In this document: piece by piece, positions 15,689 to 21,658 of the stretch
Layout of the letters: each line of letters begins with the position of its first letter
Numbering within the stretch: the first letter of the stretch is position 1
The notes under the pieces: generated by a model
Told to the model about the DNA's origin: nothing
The model's input: only the letters and a program-made list of their open reading frames with translations
Databases searched by the model: none
From: a virus
Reading direction: 5' to 3' (one strand)
IMG/VR virus record: IMGVR_UViG_3300037245_004337
Coordinates: 1 to 40,838 of that record
DNA: 40,838 nucleotides
Position numbers and translations under genes: made by a program

Positions 15689-16621
15689 CTATTTCCCGCG
15701 CATATCCAGTATCGGTGTGGCACCAGACCCACCCAGCATGGTGACCGGTAATTTGCCGTCCCACTGCTGCGCTTCGGTGAGCTCAACCAATAATGGATTA
15801 TTTTTAAGCGCACCGCCCTTCGCTTTAATCGCGGTGGCTTCAGCCTGACCCTTCACCTGGATAGCTTCAGCTTCTGCCTTGGCCGCCTCTCGCACTGCAT
15901 AGGCCTTACCATCAGCTTTGGCCTTAGTGGCATCCCGCGTCGCCTTGGCGGTGTTTACGGCCTGCTCTGCAGTCAGTGCCTGACGGGCCAGTTTGTGCTC
16001 TTCAGCCGCAGCCAGGTTCTTTTCTGTCTGCTTGATTTCAATTGAGGTCAGGTACTTTGCGGGCAGATTAATATTCTCAATCTGAACACTATCAATGGTC
16101 ACTGGGAACTCAGTCATTTCTTCAATGAACAGTTCCTCGATGGCGGTAATGGCTGAAGCACGATCGCGGATTAGCTGCTCCGCCGTGTAATGCGGGATGA
16201 CTGATTTTGTCGCAGACCTAAACCGTGGGTCTAGTATGCGCTGCTCAAACTGCGTGAGGCCGCCGTACTTTTTGTAAAGGTCTAGCGCGGCTGTTTTGTC
16301 CACTGTCCAGTTTGCTGAGACTTCTACTGTCACCGGCATCTGTTCGCTGGTGGATGACGCCATTTTCTCTACGTTTTTACGCGTGCGTATTTCCAGTGGC
16401 TCCACGACTTCTATGAACGGCACCTTAAAGTGCAGTCCAGGAATCACCTGTTCAATCGCTTCACTGAATCGCTTCTTTATACCGATATGGCCTTCTTCAA
16501 CGGTGTAGATTGCGCCGTTTAAAAGCACTACGACTAAAAGAAAAAGAAATAAATCGATAACAATTCTTTTAATGTTGGGTTCTTGCGCACCTGATTCGCG
16601 TGTTTCTATATATCTTTTCAT
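15689..16621 (-). CDS. SPFH/band 7 (prohibitin/HflK-HflC-like) membrane protein
   Basis: Of 310 residues, 19-39 form one membrane segment (IVIDLFLFLLVVVLLNGAIY). An SPFH domain follows at about 40-205 (EEGHIGIKKRFSEAIEQVIPGLHFKVPFIE, QMPVTVEVSANW, FRSATKSVIPHYTAEQLIRDR). Residues 205-280 are an Ala/Glu/Lys-rich helix (EEHKLARQALTAEQAV, AVREAAKAEAEAIQVKG), as in stomatin, prohibitin and HflK. Such proteins form large membrane rings and modulate proteases such as FtsH. Phage-encoded members are known, but their role is not settled; candidates are superinfection exclusion or protecting early proteins from FtsH. Its leader is nearly identical to that of the 112-residue membrane gene. Confidence 0.9.
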   Translation of the reverse strand: MKRYIETRESGAQEPNIKRIVIDLFLFLLVVVLLNGAIYTVEEGHIGIKKRFSEAIEQVIPGLHFKVPFIEVVEPLEIRTRKNVEKMASSTSEQMPVTVEVSANWTVDKTAALDLYKKYGGLTQFEQRILDPRFRSATKSVIPHYTAEQLIRDRASAITAIEELFIEEMTEFPVTIDSVQIENINLPAKYLTSIEIKQTEKNLAAAEEHKLARQALTAEQAVNTAKATRDATKAKADGKAYAVREAAKAEAEAIQVKGQAEATAIKAKGGALKNNPLLVELTEAQQWDGKLPVTMLGGSGATPILDMRGK

Positions 16622-16651
16622 GATAATTTCCTCGTGGAAAGTTAGTGGTTA
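16619..16651 (-). promoter_or_regulatory. Duplicated translation leader, copy 1 (before the SPFH gene)
   Basis: These 33 bases match 17714-17746 at 31 positions. On the transcribed strand they hold an ACGAGGAA ribosome site that can pair with an upstream TTCC to form a small hairpin, then TTATC and the ATG. Two membrane-protein genes share this leader, which suggests common translational control or a local duplication. Confidence 0.7.
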
Positions 16652-16960
16652 TATTTTAGGTTGGTTTCGATTTTCGGGCTTGATTCTGACCTGCTTCAAA
16701 TGAACTTCTGCGCCGAAATAGCGGTATATCCGCTCTATCGTATCCGCTTTCGGGGAATAGGTGTCGTCGCCACCTTCATCCATCATCCGCAGAACAGTCG
16801 CCTTCGCCAAGAAGCAGCCTTCGGCCATGCGCCCAGCTTGATTGCGCCCCAGGGAGTTCAGCAAATCTGAAGCAACTTTAGCCAGATTCTTTTTGGTGTT
16901 TCCCAGAGCCGCCGCGTGCTCCAACAGAAGGTTTTCAGCCGCTTTCAGATTAGCACCCAT
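16649..16960 (-). CDS. Small HTH-type regulatory protein (103 aa)
   Basis: ATG 16960 has GAGGAG five bases upstream, within the end of the previous gene. Residues about 42-62 (AGRMAEGCFLAKATVLRMMDE) fit a Cro/CI-type helix-turn-helix. They are followed by YSPKADTIERIYRYFGAEV, the usual fourth and fifth helices of XRE-like folds, and a basic tail. The N-terminal 35 residues are helical. It is adjacent to a second HTH protein (16966-17364), so the pair may set the switch between the two divergent promoters. The specific role is unknown. Confidence 0.6.
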   Translation of the reverse strand: MGANLKAAENLLLEHAAALGNTKKNLAKVASDLLNSLGRNQAGRMAEGCFLAKATVLRMMDEGGDDTYSPKADTIERIYRYFGAEVHLKQVRIKPENRNQPKI

Positions 16961-16965
16961 GCAAT

Positions 16966-17364
16966 CTACTCCTCTGGTTTTTCGTTACTTGCGTAATTAA
17001 TTTTCAGAATGCCAAGGGACATTATTTTACCTTTAAAAGATAAGTCCTTTATTTCCACAGAGGATACTCCTGGCATGGCAGACAGCGTCGAATACAGCAT
17101 CTTATAGAGATCAGAAGCATCGATAGGGCTTTCTTGCGCGGATTCTTCGCCGCTAATAATCCACCCTATTTTATCTTCGACTCCAAAATGTTTTGCAATC
17201 ATATATACATGAATAGCCTTGGGGACTGCTTGATTTGCATCGTACCATTGGTGTACGGCCTGTGGTCTAATATCACAAACGTCTGCCAGCGTGGAGTTGA
17301 TTGACCTTTCTTCCAGGCGATTGTTATAGGCAATTAAACGTATACGATCTGCAATTGTTTCCAT
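16966..17364 (-). CDS. XRE-family repressor-like protein without protease domain
   Basis: I start it at ATG 17364, with AGGATAATTATC just before it; the longer frame from 17466 lies in the neighbouring gene. The product is 132 residues. Residues 4-48 (IADRIRLIAYNNRLEE, STLADVCDIRPQAVHQW) are a clear XRE helix-turn-helix. The C-terminal part (about 85-132) is beta-rich and has no Ser-Lys LexA/CI autoprotease motifs. If it represses the divergent promoters at 20528-20636, release would not go through RecA-stimulated self-cleavage. No integrase is present, so true lysogeny is uncertain. Confidence 0.75.
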   Translation of the reverse strand: METIADRIRLIAYNNRLEERSINSTLADVCDIRPQAVHQWYDANQAVPKAIHVYMIAKHFGVEDKIGWIISGEESAQESPIDASDLYKMLYSTLSAMPGVSSVEIKDLSFKGKIMSLGILKINYASNEKPEE

Positions 17365-17377
17365 GATAATTATCCTT

Positions 17378-17716
17378 TTAGATTTGAGAAAGTGAAGAAA
17401 GCGTACCGACATAACCGAGTGTGATAGCCAGGGTCCACCAAAATAAAGCGAAGAAATAATTTTCACGATAAGCTTTTCTGTCTTCTTTTTTCTGCAGCCA
17501 GGAGAACAGTGATTTATGCAGTCCTGCCATGCAAAGTCCTACAAGCCACGTGCCTGCAATCTTGACGGCACAGAAGACCAGTAGATAGGGTCCAAAGTTC
17601 GTATCAGCCGGAAAGGCAGAGGTATCTGTTACCACTGGATAGAGGCCCGCAAACATAAAAAACTGGATCGCTATGAGCAGGGTGGTGAAGCTTAATTTTT
17701 TTGCTATACTAGTCAT
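17378..17716 (-). CDS. Small membrane protein with three predicted transmembrane segments
   Basis: The 112-residue protein has hydrophobic stretches at about residues 9-28 (FTTLLIAIQFFMFAGLYPVV), 43-66 (YLLVFCAVKIAGTWLVGLCM) and 87-106 (NYFFALFWWTLAITLGYVG). A basic loop (KKEDRKAYREN) precedes the last. The ATG at 17716 lies behind the AGGAAATTATC leader shared with the SPFH gene. No family is recognised. It sits just upstream of the two HTH genes. Possible jobs are superinfection exclusion or a holin-like function; nothing in the sequence decides this. Confidence 0.7.
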   Translation of the reverse strand: MTSIAKKLSFTTLLIAIQFFMFAGLYPVVTDTSAFPADTNFGPYLLVFCAVKIAGTWLVGLCMAGLHKSLFSWLQKKEDRKAYRENYFFALFWWTLAITLGYVGTLSSLSQI

Positions 17717-17746
17717 GATAATTTCCTCGTAGGAAGTTAGTGGTTA
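17714..17746 (-). promoter_or_regulatory. Duplicated translation leader, copy 2 (before the 112-residue membrane gene)
   Basis: Partner of 16619-16651 with two differences in 33 bases, both near the TTCC-to-GGAA mini-hairpin that contains the ribosome site. On the transcribed strand this copy reads TTCCTACGAGGAA, where the outer TTCC and GGAA can pair. It starts about 10 bases after the intercistronic hairpin B. Confidence 0.7.
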
Positions 17747-17752
17747 AATATT

Positions 17753-17792
17753 CCTCGGCCTGGTATCAGCAGGCTGGGGGTTTTTATTTTTA
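17753..17792. promoter_or_regulatory. Intercistronic hairpin B, terminator-like on the plus strand
   Basis: CCTCGGCCTG pairs with CAGGCTGGGG (10 pairs, two of them G-U) around loop GTATCAG. Read on the plus strand it is followed by GTTTTTATTTTT, so it could end plus-strand transcripts that read through from the late region into the minus operon. On the minus strand it lies between the alanine-rich gene and the membrane gene. The loop and inner stem match hairpin A at 15645-15677. Confidence 0.7.
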
Positions 17793-18347
17793 GAGATTAT
17801 TCGTGGGTATTTTACCTTCAGATACCATCTGATCGCGTAGGCGCATATAGTTATCAAATAGTTTCGTCTTTGCTTTTTCGCGGTGATCTTGGATGCGCAA
17901 CCCTCGCTCATCATGCTTTCCACCTAAACTGGCAGGAATGCCAATGATAGAAAAAGTGTCAGTGTCTTCGTGGAATGTAGTTGTTATTGCATTACCTATT
18001 TCCTTCACCAGCTCGTCATAGAGTCTAACCCAATATTTCACTTCAGCATAAGCCGCTTCAGCACCAGCAACCTGATCAGCAGCATCAGCAAGATCAGCAG
18101 CATTCTCAGCTTCAGCAACATGCCGAGCAGCATCATCAGCAAGCGTAGCAGCATCATTAGCAGCCTCAGCAGCCTTCTTAACCAGAGTATAAATATACGC
18201 AGCTTTCACGTTATCGGCTTCAGTATTATGAATATAAAGATTAGTGGAATCACTATCAGCATCCTGCATGTTTATCCACAACTCTTCCTGAGTAACAGAA
18301 GCTGGATCAGCTAGCCATTTTCTTACAGGTTCAAGATTTTCATTCAT
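17790..18347 (-). CDS. Alanine-rich helical hypothetical protein (185 aa)
   Basis: The product starts MNENLEPVRKWLADPASVTQ. Residues about 58-100 are a strongly Ala-rich helix with a loose heptad (AAEAANDAATLADDAARHVAEAENAADLADAADQ split into similar units), likely a coiled coil. The DNA shows matching AGCATCAGC-type repeats on the plus strand at about 18050-18190. The C-terminal 80 residues are charged and end SEGKIPTNNL. No known family. It follows the exonuclease gene after a 38-base gap containing GGTTGGTTGGTTGG on the plus strand. The ribosome site (AGAG) is weak. Confidence 0.65.
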   Translation of the reverse strand: MNENLEPVRKWLADPASVTQEELWINMQDADSDSTNLYIHNTEADNVKAAYIYTLVKKAAEAANDAATLADDAARHVAEAENAADLADAADQVAGAEAAYAEVKYWVRLYDELVKEIGNAITTTFHEDTDTFSIIGIPASLGGKHDERGLRIQDHREKAKTKLFDNYMRLRDQMVSEGKIPTNNL

Positions 18348-18385
18348 GATATTTACTCTTTGGTTGGTTGGTTGGGTGTTTTTAG

Positions 18386-19120
18386 TTATGCAGTAAAGGT
18401 CAATCGCTTGTGAATCTCGCGTACTTTTCTTACATCATCCTCGTTGTATTCCGATACTCGGATTACCTCGCCCGCCTTTACAAAATCCCAAACTTTGGAA
18501 CCGTCAATGTCATCGGGTTTTCCTGCAATGTTGAGTGCCTTGCAGAGATTGTCCTGGCTGAAGTACTTGCCGTAGTCGCACCACTCTTTCATCGTGCAGA
18601 AATAGTCAGTGCGGTGTCTTCCGTGAATGGGTAGCTTAAAGGGGGGTTTGACACCCAGTATCACAGCGCGTCGCCAGATGAATTTGAGGTCGAATGTAAT
18701 ATTGTGGCCTATAAAGTAGGGCGGTCTTCCTTTCAGATCGGCATCTAGACTAAGAAAGAAGCTGTTCAATAATTCTTTTTCGCTTTCATCGAGCCTTCGA
18801 AATATCGTGATCGGTTCCGGCTCTTTGTCGACCCAATAGCACATTGAGATCAGTTCGCCGTGAGTACCGTCCAGAGCTGTCTTGCGCCAGGCCTCCTCGG
18901 CCACCTCTTCCACTTTAGATTCTTTGAAGGCATCCACCCACAGTGCGAGGACATCATCCTTGCTTGTGAATTTAGCATCCTTGTCATCCATCCCAAGGTC
19001 TTTAGCCGCCCCTGCTTTGGACAGAGCTGAGGGTGCTTTAAAGTTGTCGGTGGCATCCTCAAGAAAAGATTCATACAATTTTTGCCCAGGGATTGATTCA
19101 ATATCCGTGTAAGTATTCAT
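18386..19120 (-). CDS. Predicted 3'-5' exonuclease (DEDDy, PolB-like)
   Basis: The 244-residue protein carries all three exonuclease motifs of the DEDDy RNase H-like family: Exo I D6-I-E8 (YTDIES), Exo II with D144 (FIGHNITFDLKFI), and Exo III Y225-x3-D229 (YNEDDVRKV). This resembles stand-alone 3'-5' exonucleases of phages ('PolB-like' predicted exonuclease), which act in replication proofreading or recombination. The ribosome site is AAAGGAG. It lies directly after the SSB gene, a common pairing. There is no polymerase domain and no DNA polymerase elsewhere in the genome, so the phage must use the host enzyme. Confidence 0.85.
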   Translation of the reverse strand: MNTYTDIESIPGQKLYESFLEDATDNFKAPSALSKAGAAKDLGMDDKDAKFTSKDDVLALWVDAFKESKVEEVAEEAWRKTALDGTHGELISMCYWVDKEPEPITIFRRLDESEKELLNSFFLSLDADLKGRPPYFIGHNITFDLKFIWRRAVILGVKPPFKLPIHGRHRTDYFCTMKEWCDYGKYFSQDNLCKALNIAGKPDDIDGSKVWDFVKAGEVIRVSEYNEDDVRKVREIHKRLTFTA

Positions 19121-19152
19121 TCCAGTTACTCCTTTCGGTTAATTATGAAAGA

Positions 19153-19183
19153 TGGCTCCCCAGCGTCTATCCCTGAGGAGCCA
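19153..19183. promoter_or_regulatory. Intercistronic hairpin between SSB and exonuclease genes
   Basis: TGGCTCC (19153-19159) pairs perfectly with GGAGCCA (19177-19183) around a 17-base loop. On the transcribed minus strand it is followed by ATCTTTC, a weak U-rich tail, so it could attenuate or protect the mRNA between the SSB stop and the exonuclease start. Confidence 0.5.
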
Positions 19184-19191
19184 GGTAACTG

Positions 19192-19908
19192 TCAGAAGGG
19201 GATATCATCGTCAAAGTCGTCAAAGTTATTGGCAGGCGCTTGAGTCACTGGTTGTGGCTGCCCCTGTGTACCCTGAGTTTGAGCCTGAGCTGGAGCCGGT
19301 GATGCTACAGGGCTCGCGGCTTGATGCTGATAGACCGCGTGAGGAGTTGCCTGAGCAGGCTGTGTTGGAGGAGCTTCTATGTTGATCTTATTGCGCAGCC
19401 ACTCGGGAAGTGCGGCAAACTGCTCGGGGGTGTGATTGCTGATCTCAAAAGAGGTCAGCGGATTGACCGCAGGAGGGCATGTCATGCCGTCCATTTTCGG
19501 AGAAATCGAGGCGATGTTGGCATAAAGGCGGTCACCGCTTTCATTGTGGATAATGTTCAGAGTACAGACTCTTCCCAGAAACTTTAGGATATCCAGTGTA
19601 GCGACGGTTTCTTCAGTCAGCTTTTTGTTAGCCCAACCTTCGATGTCTCGCCGCAGCATCGACCGCTTGTGCAGCGAGAAGGTGTAATTGTTGCTGACCG
19701 TAAAGGGTTGACCGGCCATCTCACCATCGGTCATAAGGCAGTTCGGTAATTCGAATGTGAAGCGAACCTTGTGCTTCCAGCTAACCTCATTGTTGAAGGT
19801 AACTTTTTGTAGGCCCATGTCGACAATACCAATACATCTGGCGATGTGGGTACCTGTCGGTGCTGGGGTGAATTCAAAATCAGTTGTTTGGGGAGCTATT
19901 AAAGCCAT
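19192..19908 (-). CDS. Single-stranded DNA-binding protein (phage type)
   Basis: The 238-residue protein starts MALIAPQTTDFEFTPAPTGTHIARC, the opening of a phage replication/ssDNA-binding family. A beta-rich core follows up to about residue 165 (KHKVRFTFELPN, DILKFLGRVCTLNIIHNESGDRLYANI). It then has a Pro/Gln/Ala-rich linker and ends FDDFDDDIPF, almost the same acidic tip as bacterial SSB (DDDIPF). That tip is the docking site for host RecO, primase, helicase and exonuclease partners. It binds unwound DNA during phage replication. AAAAGG precedes ATG 19908. Confidence 0.88.
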   Translation of the reverse strand: MALIAPQTTDFEFTPAPTGTHIARCIGIVDMGLQKVTFNNEVSWKHKVRFTFELPNCLMTDGEMAGQPFTVSNNYTFSLHKRSMLRRDIEGWANKKLTEETVATLDILKFLGRVCTLNIIHNESGDRLYANIASISPKMDGMTCPPAVNPLTSFEISNHTPEQFAALPEWLRNKINIEAPPTQPAQATPHAVYQHQAASPVASPAPAQAQTQGTQGQPQPVTQAPANNFDDFDDDIPF

Positions 19909-19913
19909 GATGT

Positions 19914-20144
19914 CTACCTTTTCGTTGTGTCCATAACGGACGTTTTTTGCACCAATCGGTGCGGTTTATTGATCAGTAATCTATCGGCCATTTCAGCCAA
20001 TCCTGTTTGATTTTCGATCGACGCATAGGTGTTGGCGAAACTTTCGTCATAGTCGACCGACCTATTCGGTTGATGGGTAGCGAACAGTGCGTCCAGGTAC
20101 CCGTCATATTCATCGCAAACACTCGCGATCTGAAATTCTTTCAC
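19914..20144 (-). CDS. Small early hypothetical protein (76 aa)
   Basis: The GTG at 20144 overlaps the stop of the first early gene (GTGA) and has GGAGG upstream within that gene. The product starts MKEFQIASVCDEYDGYLDALF and is acidic in its first half and basic at the end (KPHRLVQKTSVMDTTKR). There is no membrane segment or recognised motif. Its place between the promoter and the SSB gene fits an early host-takeover or replication accessory role, but nothing more can be said. Confidence 0.6.
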   Translation of the reverse strand: MKEFQIASVCDEYDGYLDALFATHQPNRSVDYDESFANTYASIENQTGLAEMADRLLINKPHRLVQKTSVMDTTKR

Positions 20145-20494
20145 AAAGCCTCCATTATTTTAGTGCGCTCTGCTTCTTGGGCGTCATCTTCGGCAAAGCC
20201 TTTGGCGATGAAGTGAGCTTCACGCATAAGCATAAGGGCACCATCAAGTGGGTCATTACTGCCCCTGCGCAGAAAAGTATTAACGAACCCCTCTTCATAC
20301 AGTCGCTGATCAAGGTCTCTCTCATCAGGATGAGTCAGATGGTAGGCAGTTCTTTCAATAATAAATTTATCATAGGCTTGATCGTAGGTCGTTTCATCAG
20401 CTTCATCGTGCTGATAGCTCTCTATGGCGCTATCAAGTAAACCGCCATGGGCTGCACTGTTGGGCTCTGCAAATACGTGATCAAAATCGCTCAT
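20141..20494 (-). CDS. First gene of the minus early operon, acidic hypothetical protein (117 aa)
   Basis: ATG 20494 has GGAGAG eight bases upstream and lies about 34 bases after a strong promoter (TTGACA, 17 bases, TAAAGT). The product (MSDFDHVFAEPNSAAHGG) is acidic, with a DEADETTYDQAYDKFI stretch and a helical C-terminus. No family is recognised. Small acidic proteins made first by phages often bind and inhibit host enzymes, which makes it a reasonable candidate for an anti-host factor; that is inference only. Confidence 0.65.
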   Translation of the reverse strand: MSDFDHVFAEPNSAAHGGLLDSAIESYQHDEADETTYDQAYDKFIIERTAYHLTHPDERDLDQRLYEEGFVNTFLRRGSNDPLDGALMLMREAHFIAKGFAEDDAQEAERTKIMEAL

Positions 20495-20527
20495 GTTTCT
20501 CTCCAGGTGTGCATTGATCTTGGACTA

Positions 20528-20556
20528 ACTTTAATCCAGTGCAGGGAGACTGTCAA
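20528..20556 (-). promoter_or_regulatory. Early leftward promoter (PL-like)
   Basis: On the minus strand there is a consensus -35 TTGACA (complement of 20551-20556), a 17-base spacer, and -10 TAAAGT (complement of 20528-20533). It drives the operon starting at 20494. It lies back to back with the rightward promoter at 20608-20636. Confidence 0.75.
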
Positions 20557-20563
20557 CGTTTTG

Positions 20564-20600
20564 TTGAATCTTTTTACATGAATAGTGTAATTAAATTCAA
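20564..20600. promoter_or_regulatory. Candidate operator: 15-bp imperfect inverted repeat between divergent promoters
   Basis: TTGAATCTTTTTACA (20564-20578) and TGTAATTAAATTCAA (20586-20600) are inverted copies matching at 12 of 15 positions, separated by TGAATAG. The dyad fills the space between the two -35 elements, the expected place for a regulator that controls both promoters at once. Candidate binders are the three HTH proteins of this genome. Confidence 0.6.
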
Positions 20601-20607
20601 TAGAATG

Positions 20608-20636
20608 TTGAAAGCCGGACGGCATAGGGTTATTAT
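20608..20636 (+). promoter_or_regulatory. Early rightward promoter (PR-like)
   Basis: -35 TTGAAA (20608-20613), a 17-base spacer and -10 TATTAT (20631-20636). The expected transcript starts near 20643, leaving a short leader with the AAGGAGA ribosome site before ATG 20661. It drives the HTH, RusA, primase and helicase genes. Confidence 0.7.
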
Positions 20637-20660
20637 TTACCTCCCTTAAGGAGAGTAAAC

Positions 20661-20852
20661 ATGCAGTTATTAAAAGATTATATCGCTGAAACGCGTGAAA
20701 CAACGCTTGAAGTCGCGCAAAGGTTTAATGTCTCGCGCACCGTCATATACAACTGGATAGAAAAGGGAGCCTTTATTTCTGGCGAAGAAGGTGACCAAAA
20801 GATAACGATTAACCGTCAGGCCGCAAAGGAGCGTTCAGATGATGACCTTTGA
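20661..20852 (+). CDS. Small HTH DNA-binding protein (Cro/excisionase-like, 63 aa)
   Basis: First gene of the rightward operon, with a strong AAGGAGA ribosome site. Residues 14-39 (TTLEVAQRFNVSRTVIYNWIEKGAFI) form a helix-turn-helix. The rest is short and charged (GDQKITINRQAAKERSDDDL). Size and place right after the rightward promoter fit a Cro-like regulator acting on the dyad at 20564-20600. Without an integrase in the genome an excisionase role is unlikely. The ORF overlaps the RusA gene by 14 bases. Confidence 0.8.
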   Translation: MQLLKDYIAETRETTLEVAQRFNVSRTVIYNWIEKGAFISGEEGDQKITINRQAAKERSDDDL

Positions 20853-21213
20853 TCTGCCGTATCCGCCAACTTTAAACACGCTGTATGCCACTGTCAGAGG
20901 CAAGCGGGTACTTAGCAAAGCGGGTCGGCTGTATCGCAACGAGGTTTATGGTCGCGTGCTAGAGCAGCATGGTCTGTTTAAGCCTATGACCGGCCCGATT
21001 AAAGCGATTATCCGTTTATGGGTGCCCGATAAGCGAAAACGGGATTTGGATAACTGTCTAAAGGCCGTCTTTGATTCACTGAAGGCGGCGAATGTTTTTC
21101 TTGATGACGATCAGATCGTGACGATTCACGCTTACCGGCTTGAGAAAGAAGAGGGCGGTCGTTGTTGTGTTGAGATCATACCGGAGCAGATGGCTGATGA
21201 CGTTAAACAATAA
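20839..21213 (+). CDS. rusA: RusA-family Holliday junction resolvase
   Basis: The 124-residue protein has the family opening PYPPTLNTLY and the catalytic block PDKRKRDLDNCLKAVFDSLK. D69, D71, K75 and D90 align with the E. coli RusA active-site residues D70, D72, K76 and D91. It cuts four-way junctions as a dimer, resolving recombination or replication structures before packaging. AAAGGAG precedes the ATG at 20839, and a second ATG follows directly. It overlaps the HTH gene upstream and the primase-like gene downstream, so all are co-translated. Confidence 0.92.
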   Translation: MMTFDLPYPPTLNTLYATVRGKRVLSKAGRLYRNEVYGRVLEQHGLFKPMTGPIKAIIRLWVPDKRKRDLDNCLKAVFDSLKAANVFLDDDQIVTIHAYRLEKEEGGRCCVEIIPEQMADDVKQ

Positions 21214-21658
21214 TGGCTTAATCAGGCACCCCCGCGACGACTTTTTAAACATTGTAAACAATCTTAAGAAAGCACGGCGGGTGAAGACTGATAGTTATAC
21301 CGCGTGTTGTCCCGCTCATGATGATAACAGCCCGTCATTATCGATCGACCTGAAGAATGGTGATCAGATTTTATTTCACTGCCATTCTGGCTGTACTCAA
21401 TATGAAGTGATGATGGCCCTGGAATCGATGGGATTGTGGCAACCGAAGAAAAAAGAGCGGTATTTTTCGAGAAATACCCGCCGTCATTCAAAAGATGAGC
21501 TCGAATATTATTGTTATTTTATCGCTATTTACCAAGCTGATAAAAAAGCTGGCCGCTCGGTCAGTGCCAAAGATGAAACCATTTATCAAGACGCTCTGAT
21601 CATTTTGCGCTCGGAGCATCCCAAATTTCCTTTCCTGCCGGAGAATTCCCATGAATGA
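21197..21658 (+). CDS. Primase-type zinc-finger (CHC2-like) protein
   Basis: I start it at ATG 21197, which overlaps the RusA end. The product of 153 residues has ACCPAHDDNSPSLSI and, after a short beta hairpin, ILFHCHSGCTQYEVMMAL. The ligands C38, H41, C62 and C66 form the CHC2 zinc ribbon that reads template DNA in DnaG-type primases. There is no Toprim domain: the C-terminal half is only helical. The next gene is a RecA-fold helicase, so primase and helicase functions are split over two overlapping genes, with either the catalytic part divergent or the host primase recruited. Confidence 0.8.
   Translation: MTLNNNGLIRHPRDDFLNIVNNLKKARRVKTDSYTACCPAHDDNSPSLSIDLKNGDQILFHCHSGCTQYEVMMALESMGLWQPKKKERYFSRNTRRHSKDELEYYCYFIAIYQADKKAGRSVSAKDETIYQDALIILRSEHPKFPFLPENSHE

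Noticed and set aside
16966-17364. CI-type repressor proving a temperate phage
   Set aside because: There is an HTH, but no autoprotease domain and no integrase, excisionase or att site was seen, so lysogeny is not supported.
18050-18190. DNA-level tandem repeat as a regulatory element
   Set aside because: The AGCATCAGC-like pattern is explained by Ala-rich coding in the gene on the other strand.
20087-20440. Plus-strand gene opposite the first two early genes
   Set aside because: It lies fully antisense to two coupled early genes with a promoter and good ribosome sites, and it has no start signal of its own.
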